The notes under the pieces were generated by a model. That model was not told where the DNA came from and made no database searches. It saw only the letters and a list, made by a program, of their open reading frames with translations. Shown piece by piece: positions 1-8,618 of a stretch of DNA of 64,000 nt (positions within the stretch are counted from its first letter, which is position 1; each line of letters opens with the position of its first letter). The stretch is from Ovoidimarina sp963698645 (GTDB taxonomy: Bacteria; Pseudomonadota; Alphaproteobacteria; Rhodobacterales; Rhodobacteraceae), in NCBI GenBank assembly GCA_963698645.1, contig CAVORP010000007.1:1057313-1121312 (forward strand), in the 5' to 3' direction. The position numbers and the translations under genes were made by a program.

Positions 1-1450
1 GATCCACTGCCCATGCAGCGGAAAACAGGATCGCCCCCATGAACAGCGACGCCGCGACGATCCGCCAGACCCGCTTGCGGAACCGGTCGTCCAGCCGGGC
101 TGCGTCGCCCATGCCACGCGATTTGGCCCACAGGAGCCAAGCCATGGCCCAGCCGGCGATCGTGGTCCCCCAGGCCGCCGCGATGTAGCCGATGACCGGG
201 GCCAGCCCGATCGCGATTCCCGCGTTCACGATCAGTGCCACAAGGGCGAAATAGAAGGGCCGCCGCGTGTCCTCGCGGGCGAAGTAAAGAGGTTGAAGGA
301 CCTTTTGAAGAACGAAGGCCGGAAGGCCAAGGCCATAGACCGCGACGGCAAGGGCCGTCGCCTGGGCATCTGCAGCATCGAATGCGCCGCGCTGGAACAG
401 CACCGACACGAGCGGCCCCGGGATCGCGGCGAGCGCGACCGCCGCGGGAACGGTGAGGGTAAGCGCGATCTCGGCGGCGCGATTCATGGCGTTTTGGCCG
501 CCCACGGTGTCGTCGGCCTGAAGCTTGCGGGACAGGGCGGGAAGGAGCACCACGCCTATGGCGATCCCCACGACTCCCAGCGGCAACTGATACAGACGGT
601 CGGCATAGCTGAGCCACGCGACCGCCCCGTCGAAGAAGCTTGCGACCTGTCGTCCGACAAGCAGGTTCAGTTGGACGACACCGCCTGCAAGCGCTGCAGG
701 CGCAGCGATGATCGCCAGCCGCCGAAGATCGGGAGTGAGCTTTGGCCGGCGAAGACGAAACGAATAGCCCGCGCGCCGCGCCGCCAACCATACCAAGGCC
801 AGTTGCGCCGCGCCTGCGACCGGAACGGAAGCAGCAAGCGTGTCGCCGACCCGAAGCCCGAGCGTTTCGTCGATGCCAAAGCCCAGTGCTTCGGAGGCAG
901 GTCGGCCCATCGCTGCCCCAAGCAGGATCCCGAGCACGAATATCACGTTCAGAAGAACCGGGGCCGCCGCCGCGGCCGTGAAATGGCCGCTGGCGTTCAA
1001 AACGCCCGATACCAGCGCCGCAAGCGAGATGAACAGGATATAGGGAAATGCGATCCGCCCATATTCCACGGCGAGGTCGAACCGGGCGTCACCAGCAAAG
1101 CCGCTGGCCATCGCCCAGACGAGGTAGGGCATCAAGAGGATGCCAAGAACGGTAAATATCAGCAGCAGGAATGCCATCCCCGCGAAGGCATCGCGCGCGA
1201 AGCCTTCGGGGTCTTGGGCGCCTTCGAGCTTTTTCGAGAACATGGGCACGAAGGCCATGTTGAATGCGCCCTCGGCGAAAAACCGTCGAAACATGTTGGG
1301 CAGGGAGAATGCTATCAGGAACGCCTCCGCCACCGGACCAGTTCCCAGGAAGGCCGCAATCAGGATGTCGCGGACAAAGCCCAGAACGCGGCTGGCCATG
1401 GTCCAAATGCCCACCGTCAGGAAACCGTGCGCAAGCCGGATCTGCTGCAT
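1..1450 (-). CDS. murJ: MurJ (MviN) lipid II flippase, 3' end cut off by window edge
   Basis: MurJ is the inner-membrane flippase that carries lipid II to the periplasmic face for peptidoglycan synthesis. Reading from the ATG at 1450 gives about 483 residues with no stop before base 1. The family hallmarks lie at the N-terminus (ASRVLGFVRDILIAAFLG, then FSLPNMFRRFFAEGAFN), followed by alternating hydrophobic helices typical of the MOP superfamily. Full-length family members have roughly 510-520 residues, so only the last few dozen are missing. The start overlaps the glnD stop by one base (TGATG), which suggests translational coupling. The glnD-murJ order is common in Rhodobacterales. No frameshift was seen. 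Confidence 0.93.
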   Translation of the reverse strand, partial: MQQIRLAHGFLTVGIWTMASRVLGFVRDILIAAFLGTGPVAEAFLIAFSLPNMFRRFFAEGAFNMAFVPMFSKKLEGAQDPEGFARDAFAGMAFLLLIFTVLGILLMPYLVWAMASGFAGDARFDLAVEYGRIAFPYILFISLAALVSGVLNASGHFTAAAAAPVLLNVIFVLGILLGAAMGRPASEALGFGIDETLGLRVGDTLAASVPVAGAAQLALVWLAARRAGYSFRLRRPKLTPDLRRLAIIAAPAALAGGVVQLNLLVGRQVASFFDGAVAWLSYADRLYQLPLGVVGIAIGVVLLPALSRKLQADDTVGGQNAMNRAAEIALTLTVPAAVALAAIPGPLVSVLFQRGAFDAADAQATALAVAVYGLGLPAFVLQKVLQPLYFAREDTRRPFYFALVALIVNAGIAIGLAPVIGYIAAAWGTTIAGWAMAWLLWAKSRGMGDAARLDDRFRKRVWRIVAASLFMGAILFSAAWAVD

Positions 1451-4233
1451 CAGGTGCGTGCCCGTTCTGCGCCGCGTTCGATGGCGTCGCGCAGGCGCTT
1501 CTCAAGGCTCTTCTGCTTCGCCTCGGAGTGGTATTTCAATCCGAACATGTCCTTCACATAGAAGCTGTCCACCACCTGTTCGCCATAGGTCGCGATCACC
1601 GCGCTGGCGATGTAGACATGGGCAGCCGCAAGGCTTCGGGTCAGGTCATACAGAAGTCCTGGCCGGTCGCGTGTATCGACCTCGATGATCGTGTAGATGT
1701 CCGATCCGTCGTTGTCGAAGGTGATATGGGTCGGCACCCGGAAGGCGCGTTCGCGCTTCTTGATCTTGTCGCGGTCCTTGACCGCCTCGCGCACGACGAC
1801 TTCGCCCTTGAGCGTTTTCTGGATCATACCGCGCAGGCGCGGCAGGCGACTCTCGGCGAAGGGGCGCCCCTCGATATCCTGGACCCAGAACACTGCCGTC
1901 GCATAGCCGTCCTTGGTCGTATAGGTCCGTGCGTCGACGACATTGGCCCCAACCAGCGCGAGGGCACCCGCGAGGCGCGAGAAGATGCCCGGATGGTCGG
2001 CCAGTGCGAAACAGGCACGCGTCGCATCGCGGTCTTCGTCGGGGAACAGGTCGATCCGGACCTCTTCGTCGCCGATATCACGCAGGAGCCGGGCAAAGAC
2101 CTGATGGGCCTGAAGCGGCATGCCTTGCCAGTAGGGGTCGTAGTGGCGCGATGTCTCGATGCGCAGATCCTTGGCTGGCCAATCGGAAAGGGCCTCGCGC
2201 AGGGCGCGCTTTGCCTCTGTCCCGCGGGATTCGCGGCTGAGATCCTCGAGCCCGGTTTCCAACGCGACAAGCGACTCGCGGTAAAGCTGCCGCAGGAGCT
2301 GTGCCTTCCAGTTGTTCCATGTATTGGGGCCGACCCCGCGAATATCGCAGACGGTCAGGACCGTAAGCAGATCGAGCCGTTTGCGGGATTTCACCGCCTT
2401 GGCAAACTCGCGCACGGTCCGCGGGTCGGACAGGTCGCGTTTCTGGGCGATATCCGACATCAGAAGATGGTTGCGCACCAGCCATTCGATCGTGTCGCAG
2501 TCGTCCTTTTTCAGCCCGAGCCGCGGTGCCACCTTGCGCGCGATTCGTGCGCCAAGGATCGAATGATCCTCTTCGCGGCCCTTGCCGATGTCGTGCAGCA
2601 AAAGGGCCACGTAAAGCACCCTCCGGTCGACGCCGTCCTTGAGGATCCGGCTTGCGACGGGAAGTTCTTCCACGAGTTCCTCGCGCTCGATCTTGGCGAG
2701 GGTCGCAATGCACTGGATCGTGTGCTCGTCGACCGTAAAGCTGTGGTACATGTTGAACTGCATCATCGCGACGATGGGCGCGAATTCCGGGATGAACGCG
2801 GCAAGAACTCCCAGTTCGTTCATCCGGCGCAGGGCGCGTTCGGGGTTGCCGTGCTTCAGCATCAGGTCGATGAAGATGCGCTGTGCCTCGGGCGTCTGAC
2901 GCATTTCCTCGTCGATCATGTCGAGATTGGCCGCGATCGCGCGCATCGCGTCGGGGTGCAGGAGGTATCCGGTTCTCAGCGCCTCTTCGAAGATCCGCAG
3001 AAGGTTGAGCTTGTCCGAGAGGAATGCCGTCTTGTCCTCGAAGCCGAGCCTGTTGTGGACGATGGTGTAGCCCGGCTTGACCTTCTTCTTGCGGCGCAGG
3101 AACCGGACCAGCGACGGAGCTTTTTTGGCGTGGCGTGCCTCGAGTGCCGTCAGAAGGATGCGGGTCAACTCGCCGACGACGGTTGCGTGGCGGAAATAGT
3201 CCTGCATGAAGTGTTCGACCGCGCGCCTTCCGCCGTGATCGGTATAGCCCAGCCGATCCGCCACCTCGACCTGCATGTCGAAGGTCAGCTGATCCATGGC
3301 GCGGCCGGCAATCAGGTGAAGATGCGTACGCACGGCCATCAGAAAGGTCTCGGCCTTTTGGAATTTTTCGTATTCGGCGGCGGTGAAGGTTCCTATTTCC
3401 ACCAGTTCCCGGCTCGATTCCACGCGATTGACGTATTTTGCAATCCAGAACAGCGTCTGCAGGTCGCGCAGTCCACCCTTGCCCTCTTTCACGTTTGGCT
3501 CGACCATGTAGCGCTGGCCACCCTGTTTGCGGTGGCGTTCGGCGCGTTCGGTCAGCTTCGCATCGATGAATTGGGGCCCGGTCGATTCAAAAAGATCCCG
3601 GCGAAGGCGCATGTTCAGTTCGCGCGACAGCACCGGGTCGCCGGCGAGGTGGCGATTTTCCAGAAGTGCCGTGCGGATCGTCATGTCTTCGAGGCCAAGC
3701 CGGAGGCAATCCTTGATGGTCCGGCTCGAATGACCCACTTTGAGATGCAGGTCCCAGAAGATGTAGAGCATCGATTCTATGACGCTCTCGACCCATCCCG
3801 TGGTCTTGTAGGGCGTCAGGAACATCAGATCGACATCCGAGAAAGGAGCCATCTCGGCACGGCCGTATCCTCCGAGGGCCACCAATGCTATGCGCTCGGC
3901 CCGTGTCGGGTTGGGTCGTGGATGCAGACGGGTCTTGGCGATGTCAAAGACCGTTCGCACCACCGCATCGGTCAGATAGCAATAGGCCTTTGACGCCTGA
4001 CGGGCCGCGCGTGGATTTTCGACGAAGGCGTCGGCGATCGCCGTTCGCCCCCGCGCAATGGCATCTTTCAGAACCGTCACGGCCACGTCGCGCACTGCGC
4101 GGTTGTCAGGCGCGTCCTCGCAGCCGGTCGCGAGTGCCGCGCGCACCGCCTCTTCGTCAAAGAGAAGATGCGCGTCGCAAATCAGTTCGGCTGGCTTGGA
4201 AGGGGCGCCCGGCTCAGAGGCCGGGGGTGCCAA
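1450..4233 (-). CDS. glnD: Bifunctional PII uridylyltransferase/uridylyl-removing enzyme GlnD
   Basis: GlnD senses glutamine and adds or removes UMP on PII proteins, controlling nitrogen metabolism. The nucleotidyltransferase motif GGYGRAEMAPFSDVDLMF is near residues 121-138. A central HD-domain motif LLLHDIGKGREEDHS follows, and two ACT domains close the protein (for example ATAVFWVQDIEG and IIEVDTRDRPGLLYDLTRSL). An ATG at 4335 would give 961 residues but overlaps the upstream gene by 122 bases with an atypical N-terminus. The TTG at 4233 gives 927 residues, close to family length, and overlaps by only 20 bases, so I prefer it; the start is uncertain. It is co-directional with murJ, which starts on its stop codon. 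Confidence 0.93.
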   Translation of the reverse strand: MAPPASEPGAPSKPAELICDAHLLFDEEAVRAALATGCEDAPDNRAVRDVAVTVLKDAIARGRTAIADAFVENPRAARQASKAYCYLTDAVVRTVFDIAKTRLHPRPNPTRAERIALVALGGYGRAEMAPFSDVDLMFLTPYKTTGWVESVIESMLYIFWDLHLKVGHSSRTIKDCLRLGLEDMTIRTALLENRHLAGDPVLSRELNMRLRRDLFESTGPQFIDAKLTERAERHRKQGGQRYMVEPNVKEGKGGLRDLQTLFWIAKYVNRVESSRELVEIGTFTAAEYEKFQKAETFLMAVRTHLHLIAGRAMDQLTFDMQVEVADRLGYTDHGGRRAVEHFMQDYFRHATVVGELTRILLTALEARHAKKAPSLVRFLRRKKKVKPGYTIVHNRLGFEDKTAFLSDKLNLLRIFEEALRTGYLLHPDAMRAIAANLDMIDEEMRQTPEAQRIFIDLMLKHGNPERALRRMNELGVLAAFIPEFAPIVAMMQFNMYHSFTVDEHTIQCIATLAKIEREELVEELPVASRILKDGVDRRVLYVALLLHDIGKGREEDHSILGARIARKVAPRLGLKKDDCDTIEWLVRNHLLMSDIAQKRDLSDPRTVREFAKAVKSRKRLDLLTVLTVCDIRGVGPNTWNNWKAQLLRQLYRESLVALETGLEDLSRESRGTEAKRALREALSDWPAKDLRIETSRHYDPYWQGMPLQAHQVFARLLRDIGDEEVRIDLFPDEDRDATRACFALADHPGIFSRLAGALALVGANVVDARTYTTKDGYATAVFWVQDIEGRPFAESRLPRLRGMIQKTLKGEVVVREAVKDRDKIKKRERAFRVPTHITFDNDGSDIYTIIEVDTRDRPGLLYDLTRSLAAAHVYIASAVIATYGEQVVDSFYVKDMFGLKYHSEAKQKSLEKRLRDAIERGAERART

Positions 4234-5386
4234 AGCTTCTAGGGGCGGGATCAAGATATGTGACCTGTCTATCCTGGATTGTGGCCACGGCCAGACCGCG
4301 CTCGTTTGTACCGTTGGGACGTAGACGGAAAACACCGTTTACACCGACAAAGCCGGAGGGCCGGGTAAGGGCGGGAACCGTCAGCGCGTCGGATCCTTCG
4401 GCGCTGACAAGTGCGCCGATAGCCGCGATGCCGTCATAGGCCAGCCCGGCGAGCGGATGTGGATTGGTGCCATAAGCGGCCTGGTAGCGCCCGTTGAACT
4501 GTGCCGCGAGGCCGGGATCGGGCACCGCGAACCACGCGCCCTGGAGGCCGTCCAGCGATAGCGCCGTGGCCGGGATATCCAGCCGCTGCAGGCCGATGAA
4601 CTGAACCGCCGTGTTGTCGATGCCGTTTTCGGGCAGAAGCTCGGCAAGGAACGGGATCGCCCCATCGTTGCCCGAGGTCATGAAGACGGCCTTTGCACCA
4701 TTGCTGCGGACCTGGCTTGCGATTTGCGGAATGGCCGAGATGACGCTTTGCTGGCTCAGGTCGAAAGATGCGGTGCCGGCGAGCCGCGACCCGTTTGCGG
4801 CGATTGCGCGCGAAATCGCGTCGCGACCGGTAAGTTCGGCGGGGCTGTTTGCATGGACGATCATGATATCGCGCACGCCCTGACGCGCGGCATAGCCAAC
4901 AAGCCGGTCGGCCGTATTCTGAAACGTCGAGCCGAGTATGAAGACATTGCCTCCCGCGATCGCCGGGTTATTCGAGAATGACAGAACGTTCACACCGCGC
5001 CGGGATGCGACGACGCCGGCGGCATTCGCGGCTTCGGCGAAGACCGGCCCGAGTATGATCTTGGCCCCGTCGCCAAGGGCCGCGACTGTCGCGGCTTCGG
5101 CGCCCGCAGCCGTGCCGCGCGTGTCATATACGGTCAGCTTCACATCCACGCCGGAGAGGTCAGCCATGGCAAGCCGGGCTGCGTTTTCAATGCTTTGCGA
5201 CAGGCCCGCGCCGCCCTGCGGGGCCGTCTGCGGCACCAGAAGCGCCACCGGAACGCTGCGACGCGTGTCAATGGTCGGGCCACCGCCGACGGTCGCCATG
5301 GGATCACAGGCCGCAACGACAAGCACGGCTAGAAGAAGGCTCAGGCGCATCAGAAGCTTGCGACCGATGGAAATTGCGGCGACCAT
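4214..5386 (-). CDS. Periplasmic-binding-fold lipoprotein, penicillin-binding protein activator (LpoA/LivK-like)
   Basis: This 390-residue protein has the type I periplasmic-binding fold used by LivK and by LpoA-type activators of penicillin-binding proteins. The N-terminus is a lipoprotein signal: basic start, hydrophobic run MRLSLLLAVLVVAAC, and lipobox cysteine at about residue 27. The body contains PVALLVPQTAPQGGAG, KIILGPVFAEAANAAG and a C-terminal DGIAAIGALVSAEGS segment. The ATG at 5386 follows a GAGGG site; a longer upstream reading frame runs into the divergent gene and is unlikely. An internal Met at 5350 is a possible alternative start. It lies upstream of glnD and divergent from rsmI, an arrangement frequently seen in Rhodobacterales. 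The exact role is inferred from family. Confidence 0.82.
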   Translation of the reverse strand: MVAAISIGRKLLMRLSLLLAVLVVAACDPMATVGGGPTIDTRRSVPVALLVPQTAPQGGAGLSQSIENAARLAMADLSGVDVKLTVYDTRGTAAGAEAATVAALGDGAKIILGPVFAEAANAAGVVASRRGVNVLSFSNNPAIAGGNVFILGSTFQNTADRLVGYAARQGVRDIMIVHANSPAELTGRDAISRAIAANGSRLAGTASFDLSQQSVISAIPQIASQVRSNGAKAVFMTSGNDGAIPFLAELLPENGIDNTAVQFIGLQRLDIPATALSLDGLQGAWFAVPDPGLAAQFNGRYQAAYGTNPHPLAGLAYDGIAAIGALVSAEGSDALTVPALTRPSGFVGVNGVFRLRPNGTNERGLAVATIQDRQVTYLDPAPRSFGTPGL

Positions 5387-5480
5387 TCTACCCTCACGAC
5401 AAGTCTGGCTATTCAGTGCGCGACAGCCTATGCGCAAGCGCCTGTCGTGTAAATCGCAGCCGTTGCGGAACGGAGGGAAA

Positions 5481-6342
5481 ATGCCACCCCATGAGCCAGC
5501 GTCCCTGACTGCCGGGTTGTTTCTGGTTGCAACACCTATCGGTGCGGCGCGCGACATCACCCTGCGTGCGCTGGATATTCTTCGTGCAGCCGACGTGATC
5601 GCGGCCGAAGACACGCGAAATACCCGCAAGCTCATGGAGATCCATGGCGTTGCCTTGGCGGGGCGTCCGATCATCCCCTACCACGACCATAACGGCGCCG
5701 CGCAGCGTCCGCGGATCTTGCGGATGATCGCCGAGGGCAAGTCGGTGGCCTATGTCTCCGACGCGGGTACGCCCCTAGTCGCCGATCCGGGATTTCGCGC
5801 TCGCGCGGGCCGCCATAGCCGAAGGGCTGCCCGTGCACGGGGCGCCCGGAGCCTCCGCGGTTCTGGCGGCGCTCGTCGTGGCGGGGTTGCCAAGCGACCG
5901 GTTTCTGTTCGCGGGCTTCCCGCCACCGGCGAAATCGGCGCGCGAAACATGGTTGCGCGAATTGGCGGATGTTCCTGCGACGCTTGTTTTTTTCGAATCG
6001 CCACGGCGGCTTTCATCCAACCTTAAATCCTGTGTGGCAGTCCTGGGCGAAGAGCGAGAGGCGGCTGTCTGCCGCGAGTTAACGAAGAAGTTCGAGGAGG
6101 TTCGGCGGGGCACGCTGGCCGAGCTTGCTGAGTTCTATGAGGACAACCCGCCGAAAGGCGAGATCGTGGTCGTGATCGACCGGTCGCACAGCGTGGCCGG
6201 GCCTGAGGCGCGAGATGCGATGCTGGAGGAGGCGATGCGGACGATGTCGGTGAAAGATGCGGCCCGTCATGTGGCCGAGGCGCTTGGCCTGCCCCGGCGC
6301 GATGTCTATCAGGCGGCGCTGGAGCGCGCGGGCCGCGAATGA
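5481..6342 (+). CDS. rsmI: 16S rRNA (cytidine-1402-2'-O)-methyltransferase RsmI, one frameshift
   Basis: RsmI is the SAM-dependent, tetrapyrrole-methylase-fold enzyme that 2'-O-methylates C1402 of 16S rRNA. The N-terminal part shows LFLVATPIGAARDITLRA, AAEDTRNTRKLMEIHG and SDAGTPLVADPGF. The C-terminal part shows GLPVHGAPGASAVLAAL, LVFFESPRRL and ELTKKFEEVRRGTL. The two parts are in different frames. Removing one G around 5797-5800 (after DPGF) restores a single protein of about 286 residues, the usual length. The ATG at 5481 follows a strong GGAGGG site. The stop overlaps the yraN start (ATGA). The frameshift is most likely a consensus error, because both halves keep full family conservation. 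Confidence 0.9.
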
Positions 6343-6693
6343 GCGGCTATGTCTCCTATCGCGCAGGTCTTTCTGCCGAAGACGGGGTCGCTGCGGACTA
6401 TCAGCGCCGGGGTCACCGGGTCGCGGCAACCCGCTGGCGATGCGCCGCGGGAGAAATCGACCTGATTGTTCGCGAGGGTGACACCATCGTTTTCGTCGAG
6501 GTGAAGCGGGCCCGGGATTTCGAGACGGCAGCAGGCGCGACTGGGGCCCCATCAATTCGCACGCATCGGCCGTGCGGCGGCGCAGTTTCTGGCCGGAGAG
6601 CCGCGCGGTCAGGATACCGATGCCCGGTTCGATGTGGCTCTTGTAGATGGCACCGGCGCCGTCCGCGTGATCGAGAACGTCCTCATGACCTGA
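6339..6693 (+). CDS. YraN/UPF0102 family endonuclease-like protein, one frameshift
   Basis: A member of the UPF0102 (YraN) family, which has a restriction-endonuclease-like fold and commonly follows rsmI. The core motif is visible: RRGHRVAATRWRCAAGEIDL then IVFVEVKRARDFETAA, containing the family's E-x-D-L and V-E-V-K residues. After ETAA the frame changes; deleting one G near 6535 restores RLGPHQFARIGRAAAQFLAG and a C-terminus ending VRVIENVLMT at the TGA at 6691-6693, giving about 117 residues as expected. It starts within the rsmI stop (ATGA overlap). The function in the cell is not established. Confidence 0.85.
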
Positions 6694-6758
6694 GCATACC
6701 ATTGCCTCCACTTCTTGGCTGGGCCATGTAGAGCCAGTGTTCCAGAGGGAGTTCCGCA

Positions 6759-7703
6759 ATGCCGCTCAAGGTCGCCTTTCAGATGGACCCGATCCAGACG
6801 GTCAACATCGACGCCGATAGCAGTTTCCGGCTGGCGGAAGAGGCGCAGGCCCGGGGCCACGAGCTTTTCTTCTATACGCCCGAGGGGCTGGCTTTCGACG
6901 AAGGCCGGATAACCGCGCGCGGGCATGCGATGGAGGTCCAGCGGGTCAAGGGCGATCACGTGACGCTTGGACCCGAAACCGTCGTGGATCTTTCCGAGTG
7001 GGATGTGGTTTGGCTGCGGCAGGACCCGCCCTTTGACATGAGCTATATCACGACGACGCATCTCTTGGATTTCCTGTCACCCGGGACCTTGGTCGTCAAC
7101 GACCCGTTCTGGGTCAGGAATTACCCGGAGAAACTTCTGGTTCTGAGGTTCCCGGAGCTGACGCCACCCACGATGGTCGCGCGCGATCTGGCGACGCTGA
7201 AGCGGTTCAAGGCCGAGCACGGAGACATTATCCTAAAGCCGCTCTACGGGAATGGCGGGGCGGGGGTGTTCCGACTCGATCCGAACGACCGCAACCTCGC
7301 CTCGCTGCACGAATTGTTCGTGGGCATCAACCGCGAGCCGCTGATCGCGCAGAAATACGTACCTGCGGTCACGAAGGGCGACAAGCGGGTGATCCTGGTG
7401 GATGGCGAGCCGGTGGGGGCGATCAACCGCATCCCGGCAGAGGGCGAGACACGGTCGAACCTGCATGTGGGCGGACGGGCCGAGAAGATCGGTTTGACCG
7501 AGCGTGACCTCGAGATCTGTGCCCGGATCGGACCTGTCCTGCGCGAGAAGGGGCAGGTTTTCGTCGGAATCGACGTGATTGGTAATTGGCTGACCGAGAT
7601 CAACCTGACCTCGCCCACGGGAATTCAGGAACTTGAGCGTTTCGATGGCATCAACGTCGCTGAAAAGATCTGGCTGGCGATCGAGGCGCGCCGGGCGGGA
7701 TAG
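6759..7703 (+). CDS. gshB: Glutathione synthetase GshB
   Basis: GshB ligates gamma-glutamylcysteine and glycine using ATP, the second step of glutathione synthesis in the cytoplasm. The 314-residue length is typical. The N-terminal prokaryotic GSH-synthase domain begins KVAFQMDPIQTVNIDADSSF. The ATP-grasp part shows GDIILKPLYGNGGAGVFRL, and the C-terminal signature is FVGIDVIGNWLTEINLTSP followed by TGIQELERF. The ATG at 6759 follows a purine-rich GAGGGAG site. The rsmI-yraN-gshB order is common in alphaproteobacteria. No frameshift was seen. Confidence 0.96.
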   Translation: MPLKVAFQMDPIQTVNIDADSSFRLAEEAQARGHELFFYTPEGLAFDEGRITARGHAMEVQRVKGDHVTLGPETVVDLSEWDVVWLRQDPPFDMSYITTTHLLDFLSPGTLVVNDPFWVRNYPEKLLVLRFPELTPPTMVARDLATLKRFKAEHGDIILKPLYGNGGAGVFRLDPNDRNLASLHELFVGINREPLIAQKYVPAVTKGDKRVILVDGEPVGAINRIPAEGETRSNLHVGGRAEKIGLTERDLEICARIGPVLREKGQVFVGIDVIGNWLTEINLTSPTGIQELERFDGINVAEKIWLAIEARRAG

Positions 7704-7706
7704 GCC

Positions 7707-8618
7707 ATGGCCAGTCTTCGCCTTCGCCTGATCAACCTTCTGTCGCGGGGCATCCTGCGCCGAGTGGCCGCGCGGGTGTCGGGACCGGACCGAGCCCGGA
7801 TCGAACTTGAGCGTGCCACCTCCATCTTTCTGCGTCCGCCCTCGCAGACCACGATCCGGAAGGACGGAGCTCTGTCATGGATCTCTTGCGGGCGCGTCGA
7901 AGCGTCTCCGGTGATCCTCTATTTCCATGGTGGAGGCTATATTGCCGGGTCGCCCGAAACCCATCGGGCGATGCTGGGGCGCCTGTCGAAACTGACCGGG
8001 ACACAGGTGGTGGCCCCCGCCTATCGGCTTGCACCGGAACATCCCGCTCCGGCCGGGTTCGAGGATGCTTGCGCCGCGTTTTCCGAACTTCGTGCGCGCG
8101 GCTATGCGCCGAGCCAGATCGTACTGGGTGGCGACAGCGCAGGTGGCGGGCTTGCGCTTGCGTTGCTCGCGCATCTTTGTGCGACGGATGCGCGGCCCGC
8201 GGCGCTTTTCGCATTTTCGCCCTGGACCGATCTGACGATGTCGGGGGCGTCGGTCACGTCCAATGCCGCGGCGGACCGGCTTTTGCCCGCAGAGCGGATC
8301 GGTGAATTGCTCGACTTTGTCGCGCCGCCGGAGATCCGGGCGGATGCGCGGGTCTCGCCCCTGTTCGCGCGGTTCGAACGCCCGCCGCCTGTCCTGATGC
8401 AGGTCGCGGAGAACGAGATCCTGTTCGACGATACGCGCCGAATGGCCGAGCATCTGCGCAGAAGTGGCGGACAGGTCGAGGTGCAGACGCAACCCGACGC
8501 ACCGCATGTCTGGCAGTTACTGGATGGTTATGTGCCCGAGGCGCGCGAAAGCCTTGGGAATGTGGCGGCGTTCATCGGCTCTCTCATCCCTCGGTCCCGA
8601 TCTGAAGACGGAAGCTGA
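7707..8618 (+). CDS. Alpha/beta hydrolase, HSL/acetyl-esterase family
   Basis: A 303-residue hydrolase of the hormone-sensitive-lipase (family IV esterase) type. The oxyanion-hole motif YFHGGGYIAGSPETH is near residue 75, and the nucleophile elbow GGDSAGGGLALALLAH is near residue 146. A C-terminal D and H fit the triad (ENEILFDDTRR and PDAPHVWQLL). The substrate cannot be told from sequence; small-chain esters are usual for the family. It starts three bases after the gshB stop, so it is probably co-transcribed. Its 3' end overlaps the convergent ComM-type gene by 35 bases. Confidence 0.88.
   Translation: MASLRLRLINLLSRGILRRVAARVSGPDRARIELERATSIFLRPPSQTTIRKDGALSWISCGRVEASPVILYFHGGGYIAGSPETHRAMLGRLSKLTGTQVVAPAYRLAPEHPAPAGFEDACAAFSELRARGYAPSQIVLGGDSAGGGLALALLAHLCATDARPAALFAFSPWTDLTMSGASVTSNAAADRLLPAERIGELLDFVAPPEIRADARVSPLFARFERPPPVLMQVAENEILFDDTRRMAEHLRRSGGQVEVQTQPDAPHVWQLLDGYVPEARESLGNVAAFIGSLIPRSRSEDGS

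Noticed and set aside
293..1561. Long plus-strand open frame opposite murJ
   Set aside because: Low-complexity, R/G-rich composition typical of antisense frames in GC-rich DNA; the minus strand encodes well-conserved MurJ.
1264..3993. 909-residue plus-strand frame opposite glnD
   Set aside because: It mirrors GlnD codons; no motifs, no ribosome-binding site.
5797..5800. Programmed frameshift in rsmI
   Set aside because: No slippery heptamer or stimulatory structure seen, and many unrelated genes nearby have similar one-base errors.
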